The translations under genes were made by a program, and so were the position numbers. The notes below the pieces were generated by a model, which saw only the letters and a list, made by a program, of their open reading frames with translations, was not told the origin of the DNA and made no database searches. Shown here piece after piece: positions 1 through 9,131 of a DNA stretch of 64,000 nt; the first letter of the stretch is position 1; every line of letters begins with the position of its first letter. This DNA is from Anaerolineales bacterium (GTDB lineage Bacteria; Chloroflexota; Anaerolineae; Aggregatilineales; UBA2796). Location of the stretch: the NCBI GenBank assembly GCA_015075625.1, contig JABTTZ010000002.1, positions 744,001 through 808,000 on the forward strand, written 5' to 3'.

Positions 1-349
1 AGGCTTTGCCGTAACGTTCTGTAGAGGGGACAGGCGATGTTTTCTTCTTCCAAATGATCAGATTTTGAAGTGTCCAGCCCGCCTCTCGCAGACAGGCTAA
101 AACGCGCTCTGTATTTTTCTCCCGCTGCATAAAGTAGACTGCTCCACCGGGCAATGTGTGTTGGTGGGTAAGCGAACACATCTCTGTCATCCAGCGCCAA
201 TAGGTTTTATCAGGTAGGTTGTCGTTATGCGCGGCGTAGTCTTTCCCCTGATTAAAGGGCGGATCAAGGAAGGTGAGCGCTAAATCAGAAGGCATCTCCT
301 CACAACGGAGATAATCGAGGGAGTGTCCTTGAACCACAGTGATCGACAT
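1..349 (-). CDS. Site-specific DNA methyltransferase, N-terminal part (cut by window edge)
   Basis: The first 116 codons of a minus-strand gene are present; the 3' part lies beyond base 1. Residues 29-32 read DPPF followed by NQGKDY, the DPPY-type catalytic motif IV of amino-methyltransferases that modify adenine-N6 or cytosine-N4 with S-adenosylmethionine. The order (catalytic motif near the N-terminus, SAM-binding FxGxG motif expected later) fits the beta class, but the SAM motif is off the window. The ATG at 349 begins MSITVVQGHS, a typical opening for this family. It lies 23 bases after the stop of the upstream lipoprotein gene, so it may be the third gene of a lepA operon. No restriction endonuclease partner is visible. 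The methyltransferase call is firm; specificity and completeness are unknown. Confidence 0.8.
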   Translation of the reverse strand, partial: MSITVVQGHSLDYLRCEEMPSDLALTFLDPPFNQGKDYAAHNDNLPDKTYWRWMTEMCSLTHQHTLPGGAVYFMQREKNTERVLACLREAGWTLQNLIIWKKKTSPVPSTERYGKA

Positions 350-372
350 GCCCGTTCCTCCCTTCTCTCTCT

Positions 373-786
373 CTAATTCGTCACGGTGAAGGTGAATCGT
401 TCCGACGCCGTTCGCCCATCGGGGAGTTTCACGACGACATCGACAAACCAATCGCCGCCCATCGTCCACTCGAAGGGGACGTTATAAACCCCCTTAATTC
501 CGCCGCTGAGGAAGCCGATCTCTTTCGCCATCCCCGCGTGGCTCATATCGCCGGTGATCGTCACGCTGCCTTCAGCAAGGGGCAGTCCGCCGGCGTCCGT
601 CACGGTAACGACCATATCGACCTTGCCCACCGTCAGCGCTGAAGGGTGTAGCGTGATGCGCAGATCAACGCTTGGGGTGGGGGTGGGCTGTGCCGAGGTG
701 CGACAGCCCGCGATGAAAAGATAGAACAGAAAGAGGATGATGCAGCGGACGCGCTGTGCCATCTCCACACGGGGAAGATAACCCAT
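373..786 (-). CDS. Small lipoprotein with YtkA/FixH-like beta domain
   Basis: A 137-residue protein with an N-terminal hydrophobic segment ending in the lipobox-like FIAGC (Cys28), so it is probably lipid-anchored on the outer face of the membrane. After a short Thr/Pro linker comes a single Ig-like beta domain resembling the YtkA/FixH-like family (pattern VTVTDAGGLPLAEGSVTI, then GGDWFVDVVV). Related proteins occur near copper or oxidase functions, but nothing here shows a ligand. I chose the start at 786, six bases beyond the lepA stop; the in-frame ATG at 762 is an alternative. A longer reading frame running into lepA exists but would overlap that conserved gene and is not used. Function is unknown beyond a secreted lipoprotein. 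Confidence 0.7.
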   Translation of the reverse strand: MGYLPRVEMAQRVRCIILFLFYLFIAGCRTSAQPTPTPSVDLRITLHPSALTVGKVDMVVTVTDAGGLPLAEGSVTITGDMSHAGMAKEIGFLSGGIKGVYNVPFEWTMGGDWFVDVVVKLPDGRTASERFTFTVTN

Positions 787-791
787 GATCG

Positions 792-2591
<1,800 letters not shown>

Positions 2592-2628
2592 GAAACATCT
2601 CAGTAGGGTACAGTTGCGAGTCTTCCCG

Positions 2629-2657
2629 ATTATAGCGGAGGATGGGGGGATTGTGCA
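2629..2657 (-). promoter_or_regulatory. Sigma-70-type promoter for lepA
   Basis: Read on the minus strand: TGCACA (2657-2652, four of six matches to TTGACA), a 17-base spacer, then a perfect TATAAT (2634-2629). The lepA start codon is about 38 bases downstream of the -10 box. Seen directly; activity is inferred. Confidence 0.55.
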
Positions 2658-2696
2658 GGCTGAGTAAGACGGTGGGATACCTTGAGAAGGGCGGCA

Positions 2697-3824
2697 CTAG
2701 CCGCGCCGCAACCGATAGCGCAGCCAGCGCCAAGCGATCCCCACCATGTGTTGCCAATAGCGCGGATACCCTTTGAACAGCGGCAGGTGATAGCGCTCTC
2801 GAATATAGCCCTGACGGGGGATGATTACCCGCAGCAAAAAGGCGACACGTGCCGCCCAGGAGAGCTTTCCTAAGCGCCGCGCCGTCCGTTCCACACCCTC
2901 TACGCCACTGATCAGCTTGCCTTGCCGCGCCCATTCCGACGCCGTTCGCTCGTTTTTCAAGGTGATAAAGATCGATTCGGGAAGGATCGTCCCAAAAGCC
3001 CTTTGTGTGTGCTGTAACGCCCGTTCAAGGGCATACGTCCACTCCAAGCGGGCTGCCCCCGCCGCTGCTGCTGTCCAATCGATGCCGCGTTCCACAAGCA
3101 GGTGAATGTCGAGCAAATGGCGTAAATCAAGCCCCTGTTCACGATCATGAAGGATCAGATGGGCAGCCAAATGCAGCAGCGATGCCTCCGGGTTGAAGAT
3201 GGTGAAGCCGCCCATCTGTGCCGTCTGCATCCAGAACCACGCCAACCCATTCGCGCTCAGCAGGGCAGGATCATTTACCAACGTAAAGTGAATCTCTACC
3301 GAGAGTGTTCCATCGCTCAGTTGATAATGGTGCATGAGCGCCGCCACTGCCGCCTTATCGATGACCCCCAATGTCCCTTGCCCGCCCTCATAAAGATGAA
3401 AGCCTACCTCTTCCGCCGCCCTGAGCGCCCCTTCGATTGCCTCAAAAGGAACAAGTACATCGAGATCGATCATCGGGCGTAACGCAGGGTCGGGGTAAAT
3501 TGTGAGACCAAGCGCCGCCCCTTTTAGCCAGATTGTGGGAATGGCTGCCGCCCGCAGCGCGGTTTCAAGGCGGTGTTGGGCGCGGCGCAAGGCAAGCGAA
3601 CGGATTGTATGCGGCACGGCAGCAGCGGGGGCGGCGGCGAGCTCAGGCGTTTTCAGGATGTCAGGGGTGGTCGTTTTGACCGCCCAGACAAGCATCGGGA
3701 GCAGCCCCTCGCGTTCGGCGTGGGCAATCAACGCCCCCCAAAGGGAAGGGGGAATCTCGGCAGCGGTGCGCCGTTTGGTAATGAGTGCGGCGAGGATGGG
3801 GGAGAGTGATAATGGGTTGCTCAT
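2697..3824 (-). CDS. Nucleotidyltransferase family protein (NTP_transf_5 type)
   Basis: A 375-residue protein of the uncharacterised nucleotidyltransferase group (PF14907-like). Visible hallmarks are WLKGAAL around residues 99-105 and, after a short helix, the metal-binding DLD (Asp120, Asp122) in the context RPMIDLDVLV. The rest is helical, without signal peptide or membrane segments. Members of this group often sit in lasso peptide, polysaccharide or HPr-kinase-like gene clusters, and their substrates are unknown. Here it lies alone, divergent from the kinase gene at 3893, about 38 kb from the lasso locus in this window. The family assignment is good; the substrate cannot be told from sequence. 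Confidence 0.7.
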   Translation of the reverse strand: MSNPLSLSPILAALITKRRTAAEIPPSLWGALIAHAEREGLLPMLVWAVKTTTPDILKTPELAAAPAAAVPHTIRSLALRRAQHRLETALRAAAIPTIWLKGAALGLTIYPDPALRPMIDLDVLVPFEAIEGALRAAEEVGFHLYEGGQGTLGVIDKAAVAALMHHYQLSDGTLSVEIHFTLVNDPALLSANGLAWFWMQTAQMGGFTIFNPEASLLHLAAHLILHDREQGLDLRHLLDIHLLVERGIDWTAAAAGAARLEWTYALERALQHTQRAFGTILPESIFITLKNERTASEWARQGKLISGVEGVERTARRLGKLSWAARVAFLLRVIIPRQGYIRERYHLPLFKGYPRYWQHMVGIAWRWLRYRLRRG

Positions 3825-3892
3825 GAATCAGCAATCCTACCACGCCGTGTCCATGCTACAATCCCCACTGACTATGTGGGAGATGCCGCCCG

Positions 3893-6800
3893 ATGACGAC
3901 CACACCACTTGTATCAGCCGCTTCCTCAGGACTCATTGCCCGCCGCTATCGCCTTGATGCTCCCATCGGGCAAGGCGGGATGGGGACAGTTTTCCGAGCG
4001 CATGACCGTCTTACGGGGCGCTCTGTAGCGCTCAAGCGCGTCCTCCCTGATGGGGGGCAGGTTGGCAGCGATGCCAGCGAAACCGACCTTCGCGCTATCC
4101 TCGTCCGCGAATTTCAGACCCTCGCCGCGCTCCGCCACCCTAACATCATCAGCATTCTTGATTATGGCTTTGACGACGCCGGCGCTCCCTTCTTCACGAT
4201 GGAACTTTTAGACGCCCCACAAACGCTGATCGCCTATGGGCGCGATCTCCCTGTCACCGGGAAGGTAGCCCTTTTGATCGATACGCTGCGGGCGTTGGTC
4301 TACCTTCATCGGCATGGAATCATCCACCGTGACCTAAAACCCGGGAATATCCTCGTCAGCGAAGGGCGCTTGCGTGTCTTGGATTTTGGGACTGCGGCGC
4401 ACCGAGCAGATATTGAGGCGGGGGCAGGGACGCTTGCCTATATGTCGCCAGAGGTGCTGCGCGGCGGGGTGGCAAGCGCTGCCTCTGATCTCTACGCAGT
4501 GGGCGTGATCGCCTATGAACTGCTCACCGGGAAATTCCCCTTTGATACTGACAGCACTGCCCGTTTCGTCGATCAGGTTCTCTATTTGGGGGCTGACCTC
4601 TCGCCCCTTCCTGATAGTGCGCTGAAGGTTGAAGTGCTTACCGCCAAAAGCGTTGAAATTATCCCCTTCACAGACGATTCCCCTCCAGTGAGCAAGGATC
4701 GTCTGCGCACACCATCCTTGCGAGGGGTAGTTGGGCGGCTCTTGGCAAAGTCGCCTCAAGACCGTTATGCCGAGTCCCTGAGCGCGATCCTTGAGCTGTG
4801 CGAGGCGGCAGATTTGCCCTATCCAGAAGAAACAGCCGCCCACCGTGAGAGCTTTCTTCAGGCATCCCGCTTTGTGGGGCGGGAGGAAGAACGGCAAGCG
4901 CTGACAAATGCGGTCAACGACGCCCACGCTGGCAAAGGCGGTCTATGGCTGATTGGCGGCGAATCTGGCGTGGGAAAATCCCGCCTGATGAACGAGATAC
5001 GGATCACCGCCGCAGCGCGGGGAATGTTGATCATGAGCGGGCAGGCGGTCAGCGAAGGGGTGATCCCTTACGGGCTGTGGCGAGAGGTAATCCGCCGGGT
5101 GGCACTCTACATTGATCTGACCGATCTTGAGGTGGCAATTTTATGCGCCATTGCTCCCGATTTGCCCTCCCTTTTAGGGCGGGAAATTTCCGCTGCGCCC
5201 CACACTGAAGGCAAAGCGGCGCAGGTGCGGCTTTTTGCCACGCTTACCGAAGCCTTTCGGCGCTTGCCCGGGACGGCGGTGATCCTTTTGGAGGATTTGC
5301 AATGGGCGGACAGTGGCAGCCTTGATCTGCTGACATGGCTAGGGGGCAGCCTTGCCAAAGAGTCGCTGCTCGTTGTCGGAAATTACCGCAACGATGAAAC
5401 CCCGCAGCTGCCGGAGACACTCCGAGGGGGACATCCACAGGTCATTCACCTCCAACGCTTTAGCCCAGAGCATATCGAGACGTTGACGGCGTTCATGTTA
5501 GGCGAGGCGGGTCATGAGCCGGCGATTTTAGAGCTTTTGAACCGTGAGACAGAAGGGAACGCTTTCTTTCTTGTGGAGGTTGTCCGGGCGCTGGCAGAAG
5601 CAGCCGGACGGTTGGAGCGCGTCCGTGATATGACTTTGCCCGCGCATGTTTACGCGGGGGGGATTCGTCAGGTGGTAGCGCGGCGCTTGGAGCGCGTTGC
5701 CGAGGCGGATCGCCTCGTGCTGACCCTCGCCGCGCTGATTGGGCGAGGCATAGACGAGGAAGCGCTGCGCTGTGCGCATCCGACATGGGAAATTTGGGAT
5801 GTTCAGGAATGGCTGCGCCGTTGTGCCGAGGCGGGTGTTCTTGATGTGGCAGAAGGGTGTTGGCGCTTCGCTCATGACAAGCTGCGGGAAGTCTGCCTTG
5901 AAACGATTCTCGCGGAAGACCGTCCGGCGCTCCATCTCCGCGCCGCTGATGGCTTGGAAAAGGCGCACGCGGTGAATCTAACACCCCATTACGCGGCGCT
6001 GGCGTACCACCTTCAAGAGGGGGGAGAACACATCCGCGCCCGCGAATTCTGGACGTTGGCGGGCGATACCTCGGTGACCCAGTTTGCTCATGACGATGCC
6101 CTCAAATACTATGGCAATGCCTTGCGCCTGACCCCTGAAGACGATCACCGCATCCGCTATGACCTCCACCTAAAGCGCGTCAACATGAGTGTGCGCCGCA
6201 GCGCCATAGAGATTGTTGAGGCAATACTGCGCGATCTGGCGGGGGAAGCCGCCTATCTAGGCGATGCAGAACGCGCTACCACCGCCTTGAAAGCAGCGCA
6301 GCACGCCGGTTCGGTCAGTGATTACCCCACCGCCGAGGGGCGATCCCTTGATGCGATTCAGTTAGCACCCGATGATGATGGCTTGCAGATTGCCGCCCGA
6401 ATCGTCCTCGGTGAGAGCTACCACCATCGGGGGCGTTATGAGGAGGCAGACGCTTGCTTTCAAGAGGGCTACACCATTGCCAAGCGGCGCGACTGGCTGA
6501 ATGAACAGGCGCACTGCCTGAACAATCAGGGGGCATGGCGCTACGATGCTCAACGGATTAGCGAGGCGCTCCCCTTTTATGAGGAGGCACTCAGCGCCGC
6601 CCGCGCCGCCGGAGATTGGGCAACCCAATGTGACGCCCTCAACGGGATTGGCATGACGACAGCAAACCTTGATTTTGAACGGAGCTTAACGGCATTTGAG
6701 GGGGCGCTGGTACTGGCAAAACGCGCCTCGGATCGCCTTCGTATGGGGCGTGCCTACAACAACCTCGGAACGGTGTCCTCGCAACACGGCTTTCTAAGTC

Positions 6801-7546
6801 AGGAAATTCGCTATTCGCTGGATGCCGCCGATCTGCAACGGAGCATTGGGAACAAGCGTGGCGAGTCGATCTCGCTCTATAACCTCGGTATGGCGATGCT
6901 CGATGTGGGGCGCAATGAGCTAGGGCGTCTGTATGCTAACCATGCTATCGCCATTTCCCGCGAGATTGGTGAGCGGACGTTGGAGGCATTTTTCCTTGCC
7001 GAAGGGGCGTATAGCGATTACTGTGAGGGGGACTATGAAACGGCGCTCACCAGTTTGGGAGAAGCGATCCAGCTTGCCCGTGAATTGAACGCCAGCGGCA
7101 CACTAGCCGGGGCGCTCTCCCTGAGTGGGCGCGTGTTGTTGGCGCTTAAGCGCTATGACGAAGTGTTCCCTTACGTTGAAGAGGTGAGCGCCATTGAACG
7201 AGATAGAAACATGGGAGCGAATGATTTTGCCTTTCTGGTGCGCCTTCTCGCCTTAGAGGGGCAAGAGCAGAGCGATCAGGTGCGCCCCGCCCTGACGGAA
7301 CTCTATGAACGGTTGAAGGCGATGGAGTTCAGTCCGGGCTACAAGGGGGCGTGGGCGCTGCTGGAAGGCGGCAAGCTGCTCACCCGCTGCGGCGACCCTC
7401 GTGCCGCTGACGTGATCAGCCACGCGGCGGAAAAACTGAAAGAACGTCTCGCCAAGATTGAAGAAGATGATCTCCGCCGCGATTACTTGAAGATTCCCGT
7501 TCATGTGGAAATTCTCACCCTTGCTGGTCAGGCGCTGGCGTCATAG
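3893..7546 (+). CDS. Ser/Thr protein kinase fused to AAA ATPase and TPR repeats (PknK-like)
   Basis: A 1217-residue cytoplasmic regulator. Residues about 18-290 form a Hanks-type kinase with the glycine loop GQGGMG (26-31), catalytic Lys48, the HRDLKPGN loop (from about His145) and a DFG near 164. A predicted ATPase/STAND-like module begins around residue 325, with Walker A GGESGVGKS at about 355-363 and a Walker-B-like ILLEDLQWAD. The C-terminal 500 residues are tetratricopeptide-like helical repeats (NNLGTVSSQHG, YNLGMAML). The architecture resembles PknK-type or guanylate-cyclase-associated signal integrators: the TPR/ATPase part probably senses partners and gates kinase output. Promoter-like TACAAT lies at 3857-3862 after TGC. 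The ATG at 3893 leaves 18 residues before the kinase core. Substrates are unknown. Confidence 0.9.
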   Translation: MTTTPLVSAASSGLIARRYRLDAPIGQGGMGTVFRAHDRLTGRSVALKRVLPDGGQVGSDASETDLRAILVREFQTLAALRHPNIISILDYGFDDAGAPFFTMELLDAPQTLIAYGRDLPVTGKVALLIDTLRALVYLHRHGIIHRDLKPGNILVSEGRLRVLDFGTAAHRADIEAGAGTLAYMSPEVLRGGVASAASDLYAVGVIAYELLTGKFPFDTDSTARFVDQVLYLGADLSPLPDSALKVEVLTAKSVEIIPFTDDSPPVSKDRLRTPSLRGVVGRLLAKSPQDRYAESLSAILELCEAADLPYPEETAAHRESFLQASRFVGREEERQALTNAVNDAHAGKGGLWLIGGESGVGKSRLMNEIRITAAARGMLIMSGQAVSEGVIPYGLWREVIRRVALYIDLTDLEVAILCAIAPDLPSLLGREISAAPHTEGKAAQVRLFATLTEAFRRLPGTAVILLEDLQWADSGSLDLLTWLGGSLAKESLLVVGNYRNDETPQLPETLRGGHPQVIHLQRFSPEHIETLTAFMLGEAGHEPAILELLNRETEGNAFFLVEVVRALAEAAGRLERVRDMTLPAHVYAGGIRQVVARRLERVAEADRLVLTLAALIGRGIDEEALRCAHPTWEIWDVQEWLRRCAEAGVLDVAEGCWRFAHDKLREVCLETILAEDRPALHLRAADGLEKAHAVNLTPHYAALAYHLQEGGEHIRAREFWTLAGDTSVTQFAHDDALKYYGNALRLTPEDDHRIRYDLHLKRVNMSVRRSAIEIVEAILRDLAGEAAYLGDAERATTALKAAQHAGSVSDYPTAEGRSLDAIQLAPDDDGLQIAARIVLGESYHHRGRYEEADACFQEGYTIAKRRDWLNEQAHCLNNQGAWRYDAQRISEALPFYEEALSAARAAGDWATQCDALNGIGMTTANLDFERSLTAFEGALVLAKRASDRLRMGRAYNNLGTVSSQHGFLSQEIRYSLDAADLQRSIGNKRGESISLYNLGMAMLDVGRNELGRLYANHAIAISREIGERTLEAFFLAEGAYSDYCEGDYETALTSLGEAIQLARELNASGTLAGALSLSGRVLLALKRYDEVFPYVEEVSAIERDRNMGANDFAFLVRLLALEGQEQSDQVRPALTELYERLKAMEFSPGYKGAWALLEGGKLLTRCGDPRAADVISHAAEKLKERLAKIEEDDLRRDYLKIPVHVEILTLAGQALAS

Positions 7547-7557
7547 CCTTCGGAGGG

Positions 7558-7577
7558 CTGTGGTAGAATCACCACAG
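7558..7577 (+). promoter_or_regulatory. Perfect palindrome overlapping a -10 box
   Basis: CTGTGGT (7558-7564) and ACCACAG (7571-7577) form a perfect 7-base inverted repeat with a 6-base centre. The left arm and centre contain TAGAAT (7564-7569), a good -10 box preceded by TGG, so the site could be an operator occluding a promoter for the zinc ribbon operon. A weak stem-loop terminating the kinase transcript is the alternative; there is no T tract. Confidence 0.4.
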
Positions 7578-7603
7578 TGCAAATATACAAAGGACACGCG
7601 ACC

Positions 7604-7831
7604 ATGTATTCAACACGCTGTACAAGCTGTGGTCAGTTGATCCAGATGAAGACGGAAGAAATCCAAGCGGCAATCAGCGAGGCAGAGGCGGCGGGACACA
7701 CCACCTACCAAATGCCTTGCCCAAAATGCCGCCGTCCGGTGAAGATGACGGTGAAGGCGCTCAAATTGAAGCTGCCCCGCGCCGTGCCGGAATCCCTTGA
7801 TGGGCGAGGGGATGGGCAAGACGAAGCGTGA
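7604..7831 (+). CDS. Small zinc ribbon protein
   Basis: A 75-residue protein whose first half is a two-knuckle zinc ribbon: CTSC (Cys6, Cys9) and CPKC (Cys39, Cys42), separated by a helical charged segment. The tail is basic, then acidic. I chose the ATG at 7604, preceded by AAGGA at a suitable distance, over an in-frame GTG at 7577 that lies inside the palindrome. The protein resembles zinc-finger/thioredoxin-leader ribbons found at the head of many bacterial proteins, here free-standing. Its stop overlaps the next start (GTGA), so the two are translationally coupled. Function is unknown; nucleic-acid or protein binding is a guess. Confidence 0.65.
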   Translation: MYSTRCTSCGQLIQMKTEEIQAAISEAEAAGHTTYQMPCPKCRRPVKMTVKALKLKLPRAVPESLDGRGDGQDEA

Positions 7832-9081
7832 GGCGCTACGCCAGCCATGCCCTCCATGTGATCCTCACCGAGGGAGGGGCGCTCAGCCGCGCGGATGGTG
7901 CGGCTGAACGTCTCCACCGCATTCAGGTGATCGATGCCATTCTAAAGACCCTTGAGTCCGATGCGCGGCTGACGCACTTCACCCTCATTGGCGGCACACG
8001 CCGACTGGAAGATTACCTTACCCTTCGCCCCGAACACTTCCCCCTGATCGAGATGGCGATTCGGCAGCGGCGTTTGATCCTGAATCCGGTGCTGCTCATG
8101 CCAACGGCGACCTTCAGCCCAGAGATGCTGATTCGGACGCTTCTTTTGGGCGGACAAAGCGCCGCTGCCTTCGGACGGTTTCACCCCGCCTTGATCCTCT
8201 CGGCGCTGCCGTCTGAACTCCCCCAGATTGCAGCGGGCTTTGGACAATCTACCCTTCTTATGCTCACCCCATCAGCGGACACCGCCACCATGTCGCCTGT
8301 ATTCCCGCTCTTATCCCAACAGCAAGGCGATGATGGAACAGTCCTGATCGTGGCGAGGGCGCTTTCCCTCAACGCCCTGATCGGTGCGCGTGAACAGTGG
8401 ACGGCGGGAGCGACCAGCCGCCACCTAGCGGCTGATCTGGCATGGGAAGAAGGTGTTTTAGATAGTTTGAACGCCACGATACCCACCAAGCCTGACGAGC
8501 GTTTCCTCAGCCATGCTCCCGCCTTTCTTCGCGCCATTCAGGGAGATACACAGTCGGAAGCGCTCGCACCGCTCGCCATCCCAAATCAGCCTCACACCTT
8601 CACTGAGGGCGAACGCCTCTTACGCGAGGTCATTGAACCCGCCGCTGTCCTCGCCCACTATGGTGCGTTACCAATGACTTTTCCCCGTCCGACGGCACTG
8701 ATTCGCAGCTTGTGGACAGAGGTAATTCACGCTCATGTGGGAGACAGGTCGCCGCGCCTTGATATCGCCGCTTATGCCGCTGTCCTCGCCAGCGGGCGAG
8801 AGTCGCCTCTCAATGATGCCGTGCGGGTGGAGGGAGAAAAATTTCGGATCATGGCGGTGAAACCCGCCGAGGGCGGCGCAGGGTGGGTTGTGCGCGGGGT
8901 GAACGAGGGAGTAGAGCCAGCCTATGTCACGCTGACGCCCTTCCGCCCCTTTAGGCGTGTCGCTGTCTTGCGCATGGACGAGACGCCAACGGGCGGCGTG
9001 ATGGGCGTGGAGAAAGACGGGGCGATCCGCTTCAAAGCTGCCCCCAAACGCATGTTGACCTTTGGGTTCGGGGACTCCTGA
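7828..9081 (+). CDS. Glycoside hydrolase 38 (alpha-mannosidase)-like protein lacking catalytic motifs
   Basis: A 417-residue protein starting with GTG at 7828, coupled to the zinc ribbon gene. The stretch LEDYLTLRPE, then RQRRLILNPV and MLIRTLLLGG, follows the GH38 N-terminal pattern (LEDYLxIRPE, EGRLxIGPW, SLIRNLLLG). The segment ELPQIAAGFG matches the family's QLPQILRGFG, and EVIEPAAVLAHY followed by SLWTEVIHAH matches its helical middle domain. The zinc-binding HxHxDxxW is absent at the N-terminus, the nucleophile-bearing DxFGH is replaced by LSALPS, and the HDS of the middle domain is gone. The protein is also about half the usual length. It is best read as a pseudoenzyme or binding protein of GH38 ancestry. 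The homology is by eye. Confidence 0.6.
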   Translation: MRRYASHALHVILTEGGALSRADGAAERLHRIQVIDAILKTLESDARLTHFTLIGGTRRLEDYLTLRPEHFPLIEMAIRQRRLILNPVLLMPTATFSPEMLIRTLLLGGQSAAAFGRFHPALILSALPSELPQIAAGFGQSTLLMLTPSADTATMSPVFPLLSQQQGDDGTVLIVARALSLNALIGAREQWTAGATSRHLAADLAWEEGVLDSLNATIPTKPDERFLSHAPAFLRAIQGDTQSEALAPLAIPNQPHTFTEGERLLREVIEPAAVLAHYGALPMTFPRPTALIRSLWTEVIHAHVGDRSPRLDIAAYAAVLASGRESPLNDAVRVEGEKFRIMAVKPAEGGAGWVVRGVNEGVEPAYVTLTPFRPFRRVAVLRMDETPTGGVMGVEKDGAIRFKAAPKRMLTFGFGDS

Positions 9082-9091
9082 GCTATTTATG

Positions 9092-9126
9092 GTGAGTCGT
9101 CCCCCTCACGGAGCGGGACGGCTCAC
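9092..9126. terminator. Hairpin between convergent genes
   Basis: GTGAGTCGTCCC (9092-9103) pairs with GGGACGGCTCAC (9115-9126), twelve pairs with one G-U, loop of eleven. It sits between the ends of two convergent genes and has no long T tract. It probably blocks read-through in both directions. Confidence 0.55.
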
Positions 9127-9131
9127 AAGCC

